This document shows, in pieces, positions 9,493-17,421 of a stretch of 64,000 nucleotides of DNA. The translations under genes were made by a program, and so were the position numbers. The notes beneath the pieces were generated by a model that did not search any database, was not told where the DNA came from, and worked only from the letters and a program-made list of their open reading frames with translations. The DNA lies in assembly GCA_038523925.1 (NCBI GenBank), contig JBCBIY010000001.1, positions 496,001-560,000 of the forward strand, read 5' to 3'. Position 1 is the stretch's first letter. The number at the start of each line of letters is the position of its first letter. Source of the stretch: JBCBWG01 sp038523925. GTDB lineage: Bacteria; Pseudomonadota; Alphaproteobacteria; Rhizobiales; Hyphomicrobiaceae.

Positions 9493-10083
9493 CTAGAAGA
9501 ACCGCTCGGGCACGCGGATGTTGTCGCCCGGCTGGACGAGCGCTGTGCTCGGCATGCGCACTTTGACAGGCTCGCGCTGTCCGGCCCGCATCAGCAGGAC
9601 GTAACCCTCCTGCGCGCGGTACGTGTAGCCCCCGGCGACCGCAATCGCGTCGCGGAAGGTCAGGCCTGCCTTAAACGGGTACTCGCCGCCGCGGCGGACT
9701 TCGCCGTGCACGAACACCGGTCGGTAGTTCAACACATCAATCGTCGTGCGCGGGTTTTTCAGGAAACCGTCGGCGAGCCGGCGGTTCAGCGCGCGGCGGA
9801 AGGCATCAAGCGTCAGCCCGCTTGCGCGGACGCGCCCGAGCAGCGGCATCGCGACATGCCCGTCGGCGCCGACTTCAAATGTGCCTGAGAGGTTCGGCTC
9901 GTCGAAAACGGTCACGCGAAGCTTGTCACCGGGCGAGAGCGTGGGCGTCGGTAGCGCCTTGCCCGGCGCACCGAGATCGGCCCAGGGCGCGCTCATGTTC
10001 GTCGCGCAGCCGCCGGTAATGAGCGCCGCAGCCGCAATGGCCACCGCGAACAGCGAACGCAATTGACGCATTGCGCCAGTCAT
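9493..10083 (-). CDS. Wza-like polysaccharide export lipoprotein
   Basis: 196 residues from the ATG at 10083 (a TTG at 10092 and an ATG at 10071 are alternatives). The lipobox LITGGC predicts a lipid-modified cysteine and outer-membrane anchoring. The poly-export domain follows (LSPGDKLRVTVFDEPNLSG ... LLGRVRASGLTLDAFRRAL), then an SLBB-type segment (VHGEVRRGGEYPFKAGLTFRD). The protein is short compared with E. coli Wza (about 380 residues) and has a single SLBB repeat, like many alphaproteobacterial exporters. It is the first gene of the polysaccharide operon; its promoter must lie in the 166-bp gap shared with a divergent methyltransferase gene. Confidence 0.9.
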   Translation of the reverse strand: MTGAMRQLRSLFAVAIAAAALITGGCATNMSAPWADLGAPGKALPTPTLSPGDKLRVTVFDEPNLSGTFEVGADGHVAMPLLGRVRASGLTLDAFRRALNRRLADGFLKNPRTTIDVLNYRPVFVHGEVRRGGEYPFKAGLTFRDAIAVAGGYTYRAQEGYVLLMRAGQREPVKVRMPSTALVQPGDNIRVPERFF

Positions 10084-10161
10084 CGCACTCAACCCCCAAA
10101 CGCAGAACGAGCTGTCCGAACCCGCTCGCTGACCCTGCCAAATCGACGTGAAAGCCGGTTT

Positions 10162-10180
10162 AATCTGATGGGCTCAGATT
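10162..10180. promoter_or_regulatory. Inverted repeat in the divergent promoter of the polysaccharide operon
   Basis: Perfect 7-bp inverted repeat AATCTGA-N5-TCAGATT, about 80 bp upstream of the Wza-like start and 70 bp upstream of the methyltransferase start. Its size and placement suit a dimeric repressor or activator; the regulator is unknown and is not obvious nearby. Confidence 0.45.
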
Positions 10181-10249
10181 GATGCAATCGCGTTAGGCCG
10201 AGCGTTACCGGGGCGGTGCTAAGAGGGGAGACACGGGAAATCGCGGGGG

Positions 10250-10933
10250 ATGTCTGTGCAAGCTGTTGCGAAAACGAGTGCCGGCGCGGCGGCTTACGCG
10301 GACAAGACGGCCGCGTACTTCGTTGGCGCACGCGCGGACTTCTGCGCGAAGCTGCCGGCCAATCCCGATGCGCGCATCCTTGAGATCGGATCGGGCAGCG
10401 GTGAGACAGCCGCGCTCATCAAAGCTGCGGGCAAATGCGGCTATTACGCAGGCGTCGAGCTGTTCGCCGATGCCGCCCGCCAGTCTGAAGACCGCATCGA
10501 CACCGTGCTTGTCGGTGATGCTGCAACCGTGCCGCTCGCCTTTCCCGATGGCCACTTTGATGCGCTTATCCTGTCTGAGGTGCTTGAGCATCTGGCCGAC
10601 CCGTGGGCCGTGCTCCGCCGCGTGGCGCCGCTTATAAAGCGCGGCGGCCTCGTGCTGGCCTCAAGCCCGAACGTGGCGCACTGGCGCGTGCTTCGAACAA
10701 TTGCGTCAGGCGACTTTCGCCACGAGGCAAGCGGCGTTTTTGATCGCACGCACCTGCGCTGGTTTACACCGAAGACCTTCGCCAAGCTGTTTGAGGACAC
10801 GGGCTTTGCGATTGAGACGCTTGGGCCCGTAACGCCGTTTGCTGCGCGCACGCGCGCGATCTCAAAGCTGACCGGCGGCCGGCTCGACTATCTCTTCATG
10901 ACGCAAATCATGATCGCGGGCCGCAAGGTCTGA
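10250..10933 (+). CDS. Class I SAM-dependent methyltransferase
   Basis: 227 residues, with SAM-binding motif I ILEIGSGSGETAAL near residues 42-55, an acidic motif II (GVELF) and ALILSEVLEHLADP as the post-motif segment, a Methyltransf_11/23-type fold. No signal peptide or membrane segment. It is divergent from the polysaccharide operon with a shared 166-bp promoter region, so it might modify a sugar or lipid of that pathway, but methyltransferases of this kind are too generic for the substrate to be assigned. The ATG follows GCGGGGG closely. Confidence 0.88.
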   Translation: MSVQAVAKTSAGAAAYADKTAAYFVGARADFCAKLPANPDARILEIGSGSGETAALIKAAGKCGYYAGVELFADAARQSEDRIDTVLVGDAATVPLAFPDGHFDALILSEVLEHLADPWAVLRRVAPLIKRGGLVLASSPNVAHWRVLRTIASGDFRHEASGVFDRTHLRWFTPKTFAKLFEDTGFAIETLGPVTPFAARTRAISKLTGGRLDYLFMTQIMIAGRKV

Positions 10934-10945
10934 CGCGGCCGGCCG

Positions 10946-11317
10946 TTAAAGCCGGTGCACCGAGGCAAGGCCGCGCACGATGTCGTATTCGCAGTAGATG
11001 TGCGCAGTCTCCGCGTTCGCCGTCACGAACAGGAACGGGTTTTTGTAGCGCGCTTCCCACAGCCTGTGGTGGACCTGCCAGATGGCGACGTCGAGGCTCG
11101 CCTTGCCGATCTCGAGGGCAACTTTTGCGGGGTCGGCCCAGGCTTTCTCTGGTACGCGCAATGGGCTCTCGGCGCCGTGCTGTGCGCAGGCTGCTATCGC
11201 CTTGTCGCGGTAGGCGGTCACGATGATGCTGCTGGTGGCGTCACGGTACAGGTAAATGTGCGAGCCGACTTTCGCCGTCGCCAAAACCGCCAGCACGATG
11301 ACGATAAACCGGAACAT
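10946..11317 (-). CDS. Hypothetical protein with N-terminal membrane anchor
   Basis: 123 residues that I do not recognise. The first 20 residues (MFRFIVIVLAVLATAKVGS) form one hydrophobic segment, either a membrane anchor or an uncleaved signal, leaving a small periplasmic domain of about 100 residues with two cysteines (about positions 44 and 110) that could pair. The gene is convergent with the methyltransferase gene (12 bp between stops). Coding character is similar to its neighbours, so it is probably real. Confidence 0.6.
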   Translation of the reverse strand: MFRFIVIVLAVLATAKVGSHIYLYRDATSSIIVTAYRDKAIAACAQHGAESPLRVPEKAWADPAKVALEIGKASLDVAIWQVHHRLWEARYKNPFLFVTANAETAHIYCEYDIVRGLASVHRL

Positions 11318-11409
11318 GCACGCTGCCTGATGAGCCTGAAGTCAGAACAGTGCGCGGTCATGGTTAAGGCTTCGTTAGAACGTTCACCGGATCGGCGCGT
11401 TGGAGGCTG

Positions 11410-12573
11410 CTAAGCCAGCAGCTTGCCGATGCGGCTGGCGGCCTCGCGAATGTTTTCGATGCTGTTTGCGTAAGAGAAGCGGATGTAGCCTTCGCCGTTG
11501 ATGCCGAAACTGGGCCCCGCGACAGTCGCGACGCCGGTGTCTTCCAGCATCCGGTCTTGCAGACCCTTCGCGGACTGACCGGTGCCGGTGATGTTGGCGT
11601 AGGCGTAGAACGCGCCGCCGGGTTTGATGCATGAGACGCCGGGCAGGCCGTTCAGCAGATCGACGATCACGCCGCGCCGCTCGTCGAACGCTTCGACCAT
11701 CGCGATGGCTTCGTCCTGCGGTCCTTCGAGAGCTGCGATGCCGGCGTGCTGGGTCGGCGCGTTGACGCACGAGTGCGCGTTGACGCAAAGGCGGACGACC
11801 GGCTCGATCAGCGCGTCCGGCCAGATCGAATAGCCGAGCCGCCAACCGGTCATCGCATACGTTTTCGACCAGCCATCGAGCACGATCAGCCGGTCGCGAA
11901 TTTCAAGGTAGGACAGCAGCGTCGTGTGGGACTGCCCATCATAGAGCATCCGGCTGTAGATCTCATCTGATAGGATCGCGACGTCAGGATGGTCCGCGAG
12001 ACCTTTAACGAGCTTGTCGAACTCAGCCTTTGGCACCGCACCGCCCGTTGGGTTGCCGGGGCTGTTGAGGATAATCAGCCGCGTCGCCGGCGTGATGAGG
12101 CTGAGGACCTCATCGGCACTGAAGGCAAAACCGTTCTCTTCGCGCAGCGGGATCGGCACGGGCGTCGCGCCCGTGTACGTGATCATCGACCGATAGATCG
12201 GGAAGCCAGGGTCCGGATATAGGATCTCGACGCCCTCACCGCCGAACATGAGCATCGCAAAGAACATCGTCGGCTTGCCGCCCGGCATGATGCAGATGTT
12301 TTCAGGGCTCACCTCGACGCCGTTGCGGTTCGCCTGATCGCGCGCCACCGCCTCGCGAAGCGGCAGGATGCCTTGCGCCGGCGTGTAGCCGTGATGCCCG
12401 TCGCGGATCGCCTTGATGGCGGCTTCCGAGATATGCTGCGGCGTCTTGAAGTCCGGTTGGCCGATGCCGAGGTTGATGATCGAGCGGCCTTCGCGGGTGA
12501 GGGCTTCTGCGCGGGCGAGTACCTGAAACGCGGTCTCCGTGCCAAGGTTTTCGAGGTTTGGCGCAAGCTGCAT
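11410..12573 (-). CDS. PLP-dependent class I/II aminotransferase
   Basis: 387 residues from the ATG at 12573 (MQLAPNLENLGTETAF); an open frame runs about 97 codons further upstream but that extension is low-complexity and unlike the family. Fold-type I features: IINLGIGQPDF near the N-terminus, SPGNPTGG (cofactor/substrate loop), and the Schiff-base lysine in GWSKTYAMTGWRLGY. The C-terminal Arg that binds the substrate carboxylate is in YIRFSYANS. It transfers an amino group between an amino acid and a 2-oxo acid; aspartate, alanine or aromatic substrates are all possible. The 77-bp gap to the divergent DUF1684 gene must hold both promoters. Confidence 0.88.
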   Translation of the reverse strand: MQLAPNLENLGTETAFQVLARAEALTREGRSIINLGIGQPDFKTPQHISEAAIKAIRDGHHGYTPAQGILPLREAVARDQANRNGVEVSPENICIMPGGKPTMFFAMLMFGGEGVEILYPDPGFPIYRSMITYTGATPVPIPLREENGFAFSADEVLSLITPATRLIILNSPGNPTGGAVPKAEFDKLVKGLADHPDVAILSDEIYSRMLYDGQSHTTLLSYLEIRDRLIVLDGWSKTYAMTGWRLGYSIWPDALIEPVVRLCVNAHSCVNAPTQHAGIAALEGPQDEAIAMVEAFDERRGVIVDLLNGLPGVSCIKPGGAFYAYANITGTGQSAKGLQDRMLEDTGVATVAGPSFGINGEGYIRFSYANSIENIREAASRIGKLLA

Positions 12574-12650
12574 GACGGTCTCCGTGCGTCGCGCGCGCGG
12601 CGACAGCAACGGCGCGGCTGACATGTGCCGCAGGGTCGAGGGCCGGGCGA

Positions 12651-13292
12651 TTGGAATTGAGTCTCGATGATGTAGCTGGCCTGCCGCCCACGTTGCAATT
12701 GCTCGATTGGCGGCGGCGCGTTGCTGCGCTCTATCTGGCAGTCCGCACGGCGGGAAATCCTGAGGCTGCCTGGCAGGCGTGGATGCAGGGGCGGACGGCG
12801 CTCTATCGGCGGCACCCGCAATCGCCCCTGCCGGCCGAGGTGCGCGCCAAAGGCCGTTTGCCACTCTTCTTCGCCTACGACCCGGCGCTTCGGTTCGTTG
12901 TTGATGTCGCGGTAATCAAGACGCCGCCGCGCGCGCGGACAGTCGATGTCGGCGATGATGGCGCGCTCAGCCTGACGCCTGCGTTGCAGACGATAGGGCT
13001 CGCGCAACCGCTCGGCGCAGAACTTACGATCTTTGCTCTCGGCGGATACGGCGGCGGGCTGTTGCTTGCATTCAAAGATGCGACCAGCGGGGCGGAGACG
13101 TATGGCGGCGGGCGCTACCTGCTCGACACGATCAAGTCCGCTGATCTTGGGCTCGCCCGCGACGGCCGCATGATCCTCGACTTCAATTTCGCCTACCAAC
13201 CCTCGTGCTGCCACGCGCCAACGTGGGTGTGCCCGCTCGCGCCACCCGAAAATACGCTCGGCGCTGCAGTCCGCGGTGGCGAACGGCTCTAG
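12651..13292 (+). CDS. DUF1684 family protein
   Basis: 213 residues beginning at a TTG (12651); no in-frame ATG or GTG nearby gives a better start. The C-terminal half has the family's hallmark segments: YGGGRYLLDTIKSADLG, then DFNFAYQPSCCHAPTWVCPL and the closing APPENTL. The short N-terminal part matches the YRRHPQSPLP block. No signal peptide or membrane helix is seen, so it is probably cytosolic. DUF1684 proteins are widespread in bacteria and archaea and uncharacterised. Its stop overlaps the stop of the convergent CAP-domain gene by 4 bases. Confidence 0.88.
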   Translation: MELSLDDVAGLPPTLQLLDWRRRVAALYLAVRTAGNPEAAWQAWMQGRTALYRRHPQSPLPAEVRAKGRLPLFFAYDPALRFVVDVAVIKTPPRARTVDVGDDGALSLTPALQTIGLAQPLGAELTIFALGGYGGGLLLAFKDATSGAETYGGGRYLLDTIKSADLGLARDGRMILDFNFAYQPSCCHAPTWVCPLAPPENTLGAAVRGGERL

Positions 13293-13978
13293 TTTACGCC
13301 GGCGCGCTGGTTGACCACGACGCGGCCGCTTTGGCCACGGCGGATCAAAAACATGTCGGCGTTGCTGACTGGGAACGCTTCGCCAAGCGGCTGGCGCTGA
13401 CCGCTGTTGCCGGAGAACAGAAACTCAACGCGGCCCGGTTGGCAGACGGTGTGCGTTGCCTCAACGCGCGGGTCGATCCGATGCTCGTCCGAGCCATAGC
13501 GATAGGTGACGCGCGCACCCGATGTGTTGCGCACCTTAAACGTCATCTTGAGCGCGTCCGGCCGGCCAAACAACTGGACGGAAATGTAAGTCCGCGTTTC
13601 AGGCGCCTTCGCGACACCAACACCGATCTCGGTCACGTAGCGGCGCAGAAGGTTGCGGCGATGGCCTGGAGAATTCTTCCAGCCGGTCATGGCAAGGCTT
13701 GCAAGCTGGCGGCTCTTGAAGCCGCGGCTGTCGCGATTGAGCGCGAGGTTTTCAGCGACTTGGCAGAACGCATAGCCGCCGCGCTGGGCGCGCTCCGCCG
13801 GCTTTCGGCCGTCGGCTGTGTGCGAGAACTTGCCCGTGCGCGCGAGATAGCGAGCATAGGATTTCGCAATCGCATCGAGCCTTGGGTCGCGGCGGAGTGC
13901 GGCACGCTGTTCAGATGCGCGAAAGTCGTTCGCCATCTGGACGATGTAGCTTTCGACTTGAGGCAGATCCGGCGTCAC
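13289..13978 (-). CDS. CAP (SCP/PR-1-like) domain protein
   Basis: 229 residues from a GTG at 13978. Family motifs are in order: DPRLDAIAKSYARYLA, KFSHTADGRKP (CAP histidine), CQVAENLALN (catalytic-type Glu), GWKNSPGHRRNLL (second His) and EIGVGVAK. Residues about 150-229 form a second beta-rich segment with one cysteine. CAP proteins are usually exported, yet this frame has no signal peptide and cannot be extended: a TAA stop lies in frame 36 bases upstream (14012-14014), with no start codon in between except the GTG. Either the protein stays in the cytosol or the 5' end is damaged. Confidence 0.8.
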   Translation of the reverse strand: MTPDLPQVESYIVQMANDFRASEQRAALRRDPRLDAIAKSYARYLARTGKFSHTADGRKPAERAQRGGYAFCQVAENLALNRDSRGFKSRQLASLAMTGWKNSPGHRRNLLRRYVTEIGVGVAKAPETRTYISVQLFGRPDALKMTFKVRNTSGARVTYRYGSDEHRIDPRVEATHTVCQPGRVEFLFSGNSGQRQPLGEAFPVSNADMFLIRRGQSGRVVVNQRAGVN

Positions 13979-14035
13979 GGGCGTGTCGGGTCTTGTGGTC
14001 GGTCGAGGGGATTACGTTTGAGGCTGCAACGCGCG

Positions 14036-14815
14036 CTATTCAGCGGCGACCTGACCAACCTCATCGGGCTCGTAAGGTTCCCAGCCATCGGGGCCGAGAT
14101 GTTCTTGAGGCTGGAAGCGCGTTTTGTAGCCCATTTTGCGCGACCCTTCGATCCAATAGCCGAGGTAAAGATAGCCGAGGCCTTCGGTGCGCGTGTTCTC
14201 GATGTGCTCGAGGATCATGTACGTGCCGAGGCTGCGCTGGTCTGCGTCCGGGTCGTAGAAGCTGTAGACCATCGACACGCCATCGGAGAGGTGATCGCAG
14301 AGCGTTACGCCCATCAGCGGCCAGTCTGAGATGTCGCTGTCGAGCGCGTTGCGCGGCTTTAGGCGATACTCGGTGAGCACGGTGTCGATGATCGAGTCCT
14401 CAATCATCATCGCAAAGTCGATCACGTTCATGTCGACCATGCCGCCGTCGCCGTGACGGTTATCGATGTAGCGGCGAAAGAGAGCGTAATGCTCAGCGGT
14501 GGGTTGCGGCGCGAGGCGGCGGGCGACGATGTCGCTGTTGCGGGCCATGACCCGGCGAAAGCTGCGGTTCGGTTCAAACCCATCGGCCACAACGCGAACC
14601 GACACACACGCCTGACAGCCGTCGCAATACGGCATGTAGGCGATGTTCTGGCTCCGTCTGAACCCGCCGCGGAGCAACGTGTCCACGACGATTTCCGGCT
14701 TTTCTCGCGTGAGGTGGGTGAACAGCTTTCGTTCGCGCCGGCCCTGGAGATAAGGGCAGGGCTGTGCAGACGTGACATAGAACTCCGGAAAGTTCTTCTG
14801 CTGCTCCGACATCAA
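14036..14815 (-). CDS. bpt: Aspartate/glutamate leucyl-transferase (N-end rule)
   Basis: 259 residues. The N-terminal block FYVTSAQPCPYLQGRRERK and the cysteine cluster YCDGCQACVSVRV are diagnostic of the Ate1/Bpt family; the C-terminal half has YLYLGYWIEGSRKMGYK. Bpt transfers leucine from Leu-tRNA to N-terminal Asp or Glu of proteins, making them substrates for ClpS-ClpAP. Length fits (usually 230-260). It lies upstream of the CAP gene on the same strand (57 bp) and 124 bp downstream of hemB. Two adjacent Met codons give a start uncertain by one residue. Confidence 0.93.
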   Translation of the reverse strand: MMSEQQKNFPEFYVTSAQPCPYLQGRRERKLFTHLTREKPEIVVDTLLRGGFRRSQNIAYMPYCDGCQACVSVRVVADGFEPNRSFRRVMARNSDIVARRLAPQPTAEHYALFRRYIDNRHGDGGMVDMNVIDFAMMIEDSIIDTVLTEYRLKPRNALDSDISDWPLMGVTLCDHLSDGVSMVYSFYDPDADQRSLGTYMILEHIENTRTEGLGYLYLGYWIEGSRKMGYKTRFQPQEHLGPDGWEPYEPDEVGQVAAE

Positions 14816-14867
14816 TAGGTTCCCTGCGATCCCGCTGCAGGGGCAGCCGCCCCTCGTCCCGGCTTCA

Positions 14868-14889
14868 AATTAAGCGCCCGCGCCGGGCG
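14868..14889 (-). terminator. Weak intrinsic terminator after hemB
   Basis: Read on the minus strand: CGCCCG-GCG-CGGGCG (14889-14875) followed by CTTAATTT. The stem is short but GC-only. It lies 50 bp after the hemB stop. Confidence 0.35.
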
Positions 14890-14939
14890 ATCAAGCAAAC
14901 AAAGATGTTGACGATGATGCCGTGATCATCCGTCCCGTG

Positions 14940-15977
14940 TCATTGGCGCCGCAGAAGGTCTGCTGCCTCCGGAGCAAAGTATGACAGGACCCCCGAGGCG
15001 CCGGCACGCTTGAACGCCATTAAGCTTTCGAGAATGACGCGATCGCGGTCGAGCCAGCCGTTTTGGATGGCGCCTATGAGCATCGCGTACTCGCCTGAGA
15101 CTTGGTAGGCGAAGGTCGGCACGCCGAGCTCGAACCGCACGCGCCGGACGATGTCGAGATACGGCAGGCCCGGTTTGACCATAACCATGTCGGCGCCTTC
15201 TGCGATGTCGAGCGAGACTTCGCGAATGGCTTCATCGGTGTTGGCGGGGTCCATCTGATAGGTGCGTTTGTCGCCCTTGAGCGCAGCCGTTGAGCCAATG
15301 GCGTCGCGAAACGGGCCGTAGAACGCGGACGCATACTTTGCGGCGTAGGACATGATCTGCGTGTCGTGATGGCCGGCTGCTTCGAGGCCGGCGCGGATTT
15401 CGGCGACGCGGCCATCCATCATGTCGGATGGCGCAATGATATCGCAGCCGGCTTCGACCTGCATGATCGCCTGGCGAACCAGCGCCTCGACGGTCTCGTC
15501 ATTGAGGATGATGCCGTCGCGCAGGAAGCCATCGTGGCCATGGCTGGTGTAGGGGTCGAGCGCCGCATCGCAAAGAATGCCGATGTCGAGCCCGGCATCG
15601 CGCACCGCACGCACCGCGCGGCAGACGAGATTGTCGGGGTTGAAAGCTTCGGTTGCAGCTTCGTCGCGCTTGTCGGTTTCCGTTTGAGGAAAGAGTGCGA
15701 GCGCTGGGATGCCGAGGGCTGCGGCGCGCTCGGCGGCGGCGGCGACGCGGTCAACTGAGCGGCGATGCACGCCCGGCATTGAGGGCACTTCAACTTCGAC
15801 GTCGGTGCCCTCGCACACGAACAGCGGCCAGATCAGGTCTGCCGCCGACAGCGACGTCTCGGTGACAAGGCTGCGCGACCATGCGGACTTGCGATTTCGG
15901 CGCATGCGCACGGCCGGAAAGCTCCCCGGTGCCAGCCCGCGTCGCGCCGCGTGTCCGTCTCGAAACTCGTCTTTCAT
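14940..15977 (-). CDS. hemB: Porphobilinogen synthase (delta-aminolevulinate dehydratase)
   Basis: 345 residues from the ATG at 15977 (an upstream TTG at 15989 would add four). It condenses two 5-aminolevulinates into porphobilinogen in heme synthesis. The two active-site lysines are in SYAAKYASAFYGP and MVMVKPGLPYLD. The metal loop reads ILCDAALDPYTSHGHDG: the three zinc-binding cysteines of animal and E. coli-type enzymes are absent and the acidic form is present, as in the Mg-responsive enzymes of Bradyrhizobium and Pseudomonas. GDKRTYQMDPAN and YQVSGEYAML are the expected substrate-binding segments. Monocistronic, with a weak terminator behind it. Confidence 0.96.
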   Translation of the reverse strand: MKDEFRDGHAARRGLAPGSFPAVRMRRNRKSAWSRSLVTETSLSAADLIWPLFVCEGTDVEVEVPSMPGVHRRSVDRVAAAAERAAALGIPALALFPQTETDKRDEAATEAFNPDNLVCRAVRAVRDAGLDIGILCDAALDPYTSHGHDGFLRDGIILNDETVEALVRQAIMQVEAGCDIIAPSDMMDGRVAEIRAGLEAAGHHDTQIMSYAAKYASAFYGPFRDAIGSTAALKGDKRTYQMDPANTDEAIREVSLDIAEGADMVMVKPGLPYLDIVRRVRFELGVPTFAYQVSGEYAMLIGAIQNGWLDRDRVILESLMAFKRAGASGVLSYFAPEAADLLRRQ

Positions 15978-16097
15978 TGCCGTCACCAAATGCCGAACGC
16001 ATGCCCGCCGTTAAAGCTTACGAAAAGTCGCGCGTCAGGCTGGTTTTGACAAGTTGGCTGTCAGGCCAAGTTAACGCGGGGGAGAGGACGCTCGGCG

Positions 16098-17267
16098 TCA
16101 GCGGCAATAATTGCTGCGTTTGCGCGGTGCCAGATCGATATGGAAGTGGTTGCGGTGCGCGTTGTTCGCCTCCGGCCCGAGCACGGTCCCGAAGATTTTG
16201 CATGCGGAGCGATGCGCATCTTTGAGGAAACGCATGCGCGGGCGGTCGACGGCCTTGAACAGGCTCGGCGCCCGCTTCATCGACTTTTTTGTTGGCGGGC
16301 CGCCGAGTTTGTTTGGCGCAAACCCGAGTGCGGTGCCGGTGCTGCCAGGCACGATTGTGCCGCGCGGTGAGGGCAGGTCTGGCGTGCCGGGTGAGGACTG
16401 CTGGGCCGGCGCGGCGGCCGCCGTTGCGCCCGCTTTGGCGGCTGCCTTCTCTGCCGCGCGCTTTGCCTTGGCGGCGGCTTCAGCGGCGAGATAGCGCGTC
16501 ACGTCGCGGCCTGTCGGACCCCAGTGGCTCAGCAGCAGCGTGCGCTTGCCGCTTTCGGTGACGAACCCGCCGATGTCGAGCGCATTGGCGCGGCCATGCT
16601 CGCTGAGCCGGCCGCCCTTGCGGCCATAGGCGTTGCGGCAGGCGTAATCGCTCATGACGCTGATTTCCGTGACGCGAGACTTCAGGTGTTTGCGGGCAAG
16701 CGGCTGCAGGCCGGTGCGCAACCATTTGTCGATGGCCGCCACCATCGGGCAGTTGAGCTTGGCGGCCGGCTTGAACGTCACTTTGCGCTTGCCGCCAATG
16801 CTCTTGACGAGGATCGGCGCCGGGTCACCGCAGAGGCCCTTCTTGATTGGCTCCAGCGGCGAGGCGTCGACTTTGAGTTTCGCGAGCACGCGGTTGCAGA
16901 CGGTGCGCGCGCGATGAATGTCGATGTTGGCCCAGGCGTCCTGCGTGCGCTCAGTCAGGCCTTCGGACAGCGGCTGGACGGCGGCCAGTTCAAGTCCGGC
17001 TTCCGTCGCCTTCGCAAAGAAGTCAGGTCGTTTTGGCTTCTGCTTGCGCACGGCTTTCGCAGCAGGCTTTTGCGGCTCGGCTTTCGTACTGCCGCGTCGC
17101 GCCGGGTTGGCCGCCGGCTTCGTGACGACCCACTTCGGCTTGCCGTTGATGTCGTAGACCAGCGTGCCCGTTTGTGCGTGCGCTGCGCCCGTGCCGAGCC
17201 CCGTGACGACTGCGAGGCCTAGGCAACTCCACACAACTGCGTTTGTCGACACCGACTGCTTGCTCAT
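16098..17267 (-). CDS. Exported extensin-like C-terminal domain protein
   Basis: 389 residues from the ATG at 17267, chosen because MSKQSVSTNAVVWSCLGL then begins a clean signal peptide (cleavage near AAHA-Q). The frame opens 19 codons earlier but that would bury the signal. Residues about 110-240 and the last 60 form the extensin-like domain: a CxxxVxxxLxxxV-type start, MVAAIDKWLR, YACRNAYGRKGGRLSEHGRA and NALDIGGF, ending in NAHRNHFHIDLAPRKRSNYCR. The HxxxxALDI and FHxD patterns resemble metallopeptidases of the DD-carboxypeptidase fold, so cell-wall hydrolysis is possible but unproven. A Pro/Ala/Lys-rich insert (about 270-345) splits the domain. Confidence 0.85.
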   Translation of the reverse strand: MSKQSVSTNAVVWSCLGLAVVTGLGTGAAHAQTGTLVYDINGKPKWVVTKPAANPARRGSTKAEPQKPAAKAVRKQKPKRPDFFAKATEAGLELAAVQPLSEGLTERTQDAWANIDIHRARTVCNRVLAKLKVDASPLEPIKKGLCGDPAPILVKSIGGKRKVTFKPAAKLNCPMVAAIDKWLRTGLQPLARKHLKSRVTEISVMSDYACRNAYGRKGGRLSEHGRANALDIGGFVTESGKRTLLLSHWGPTGRDVTRYLAAEAAAKAKRAAEKAAAKAGATAAAAPAQQSSPGTPDLPSPRGTIVPGSTGTALGFAPNKLGGPPTKKSMKRAPSLFKAVDRPRMRFLKDAHRSACKIFGTVLGPEANNAHRNHFHIDLAPRKRSNYCR

Positions 17268-17421
17268 CACCACCCACACGTTGGCCGGGGCCCCGGCCCC
17301 CCGCAAATTCGATCGCCACGTCATAGCTTGGGATTCGGCGACGGTAAGGCAGGATTGGTGGGTTGCGGGGAAAAGGCGGCTATGCCTTCAAGACGAAGCC
17401 TCAAAGAGCACAAGCGCCCCC

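Noticed and set aside
13205..14329. 374-codon plus-strand frame opposite the CAP and bpt genes
   Set aside because: The minus-strand frames carry full family motifs; this one has none.
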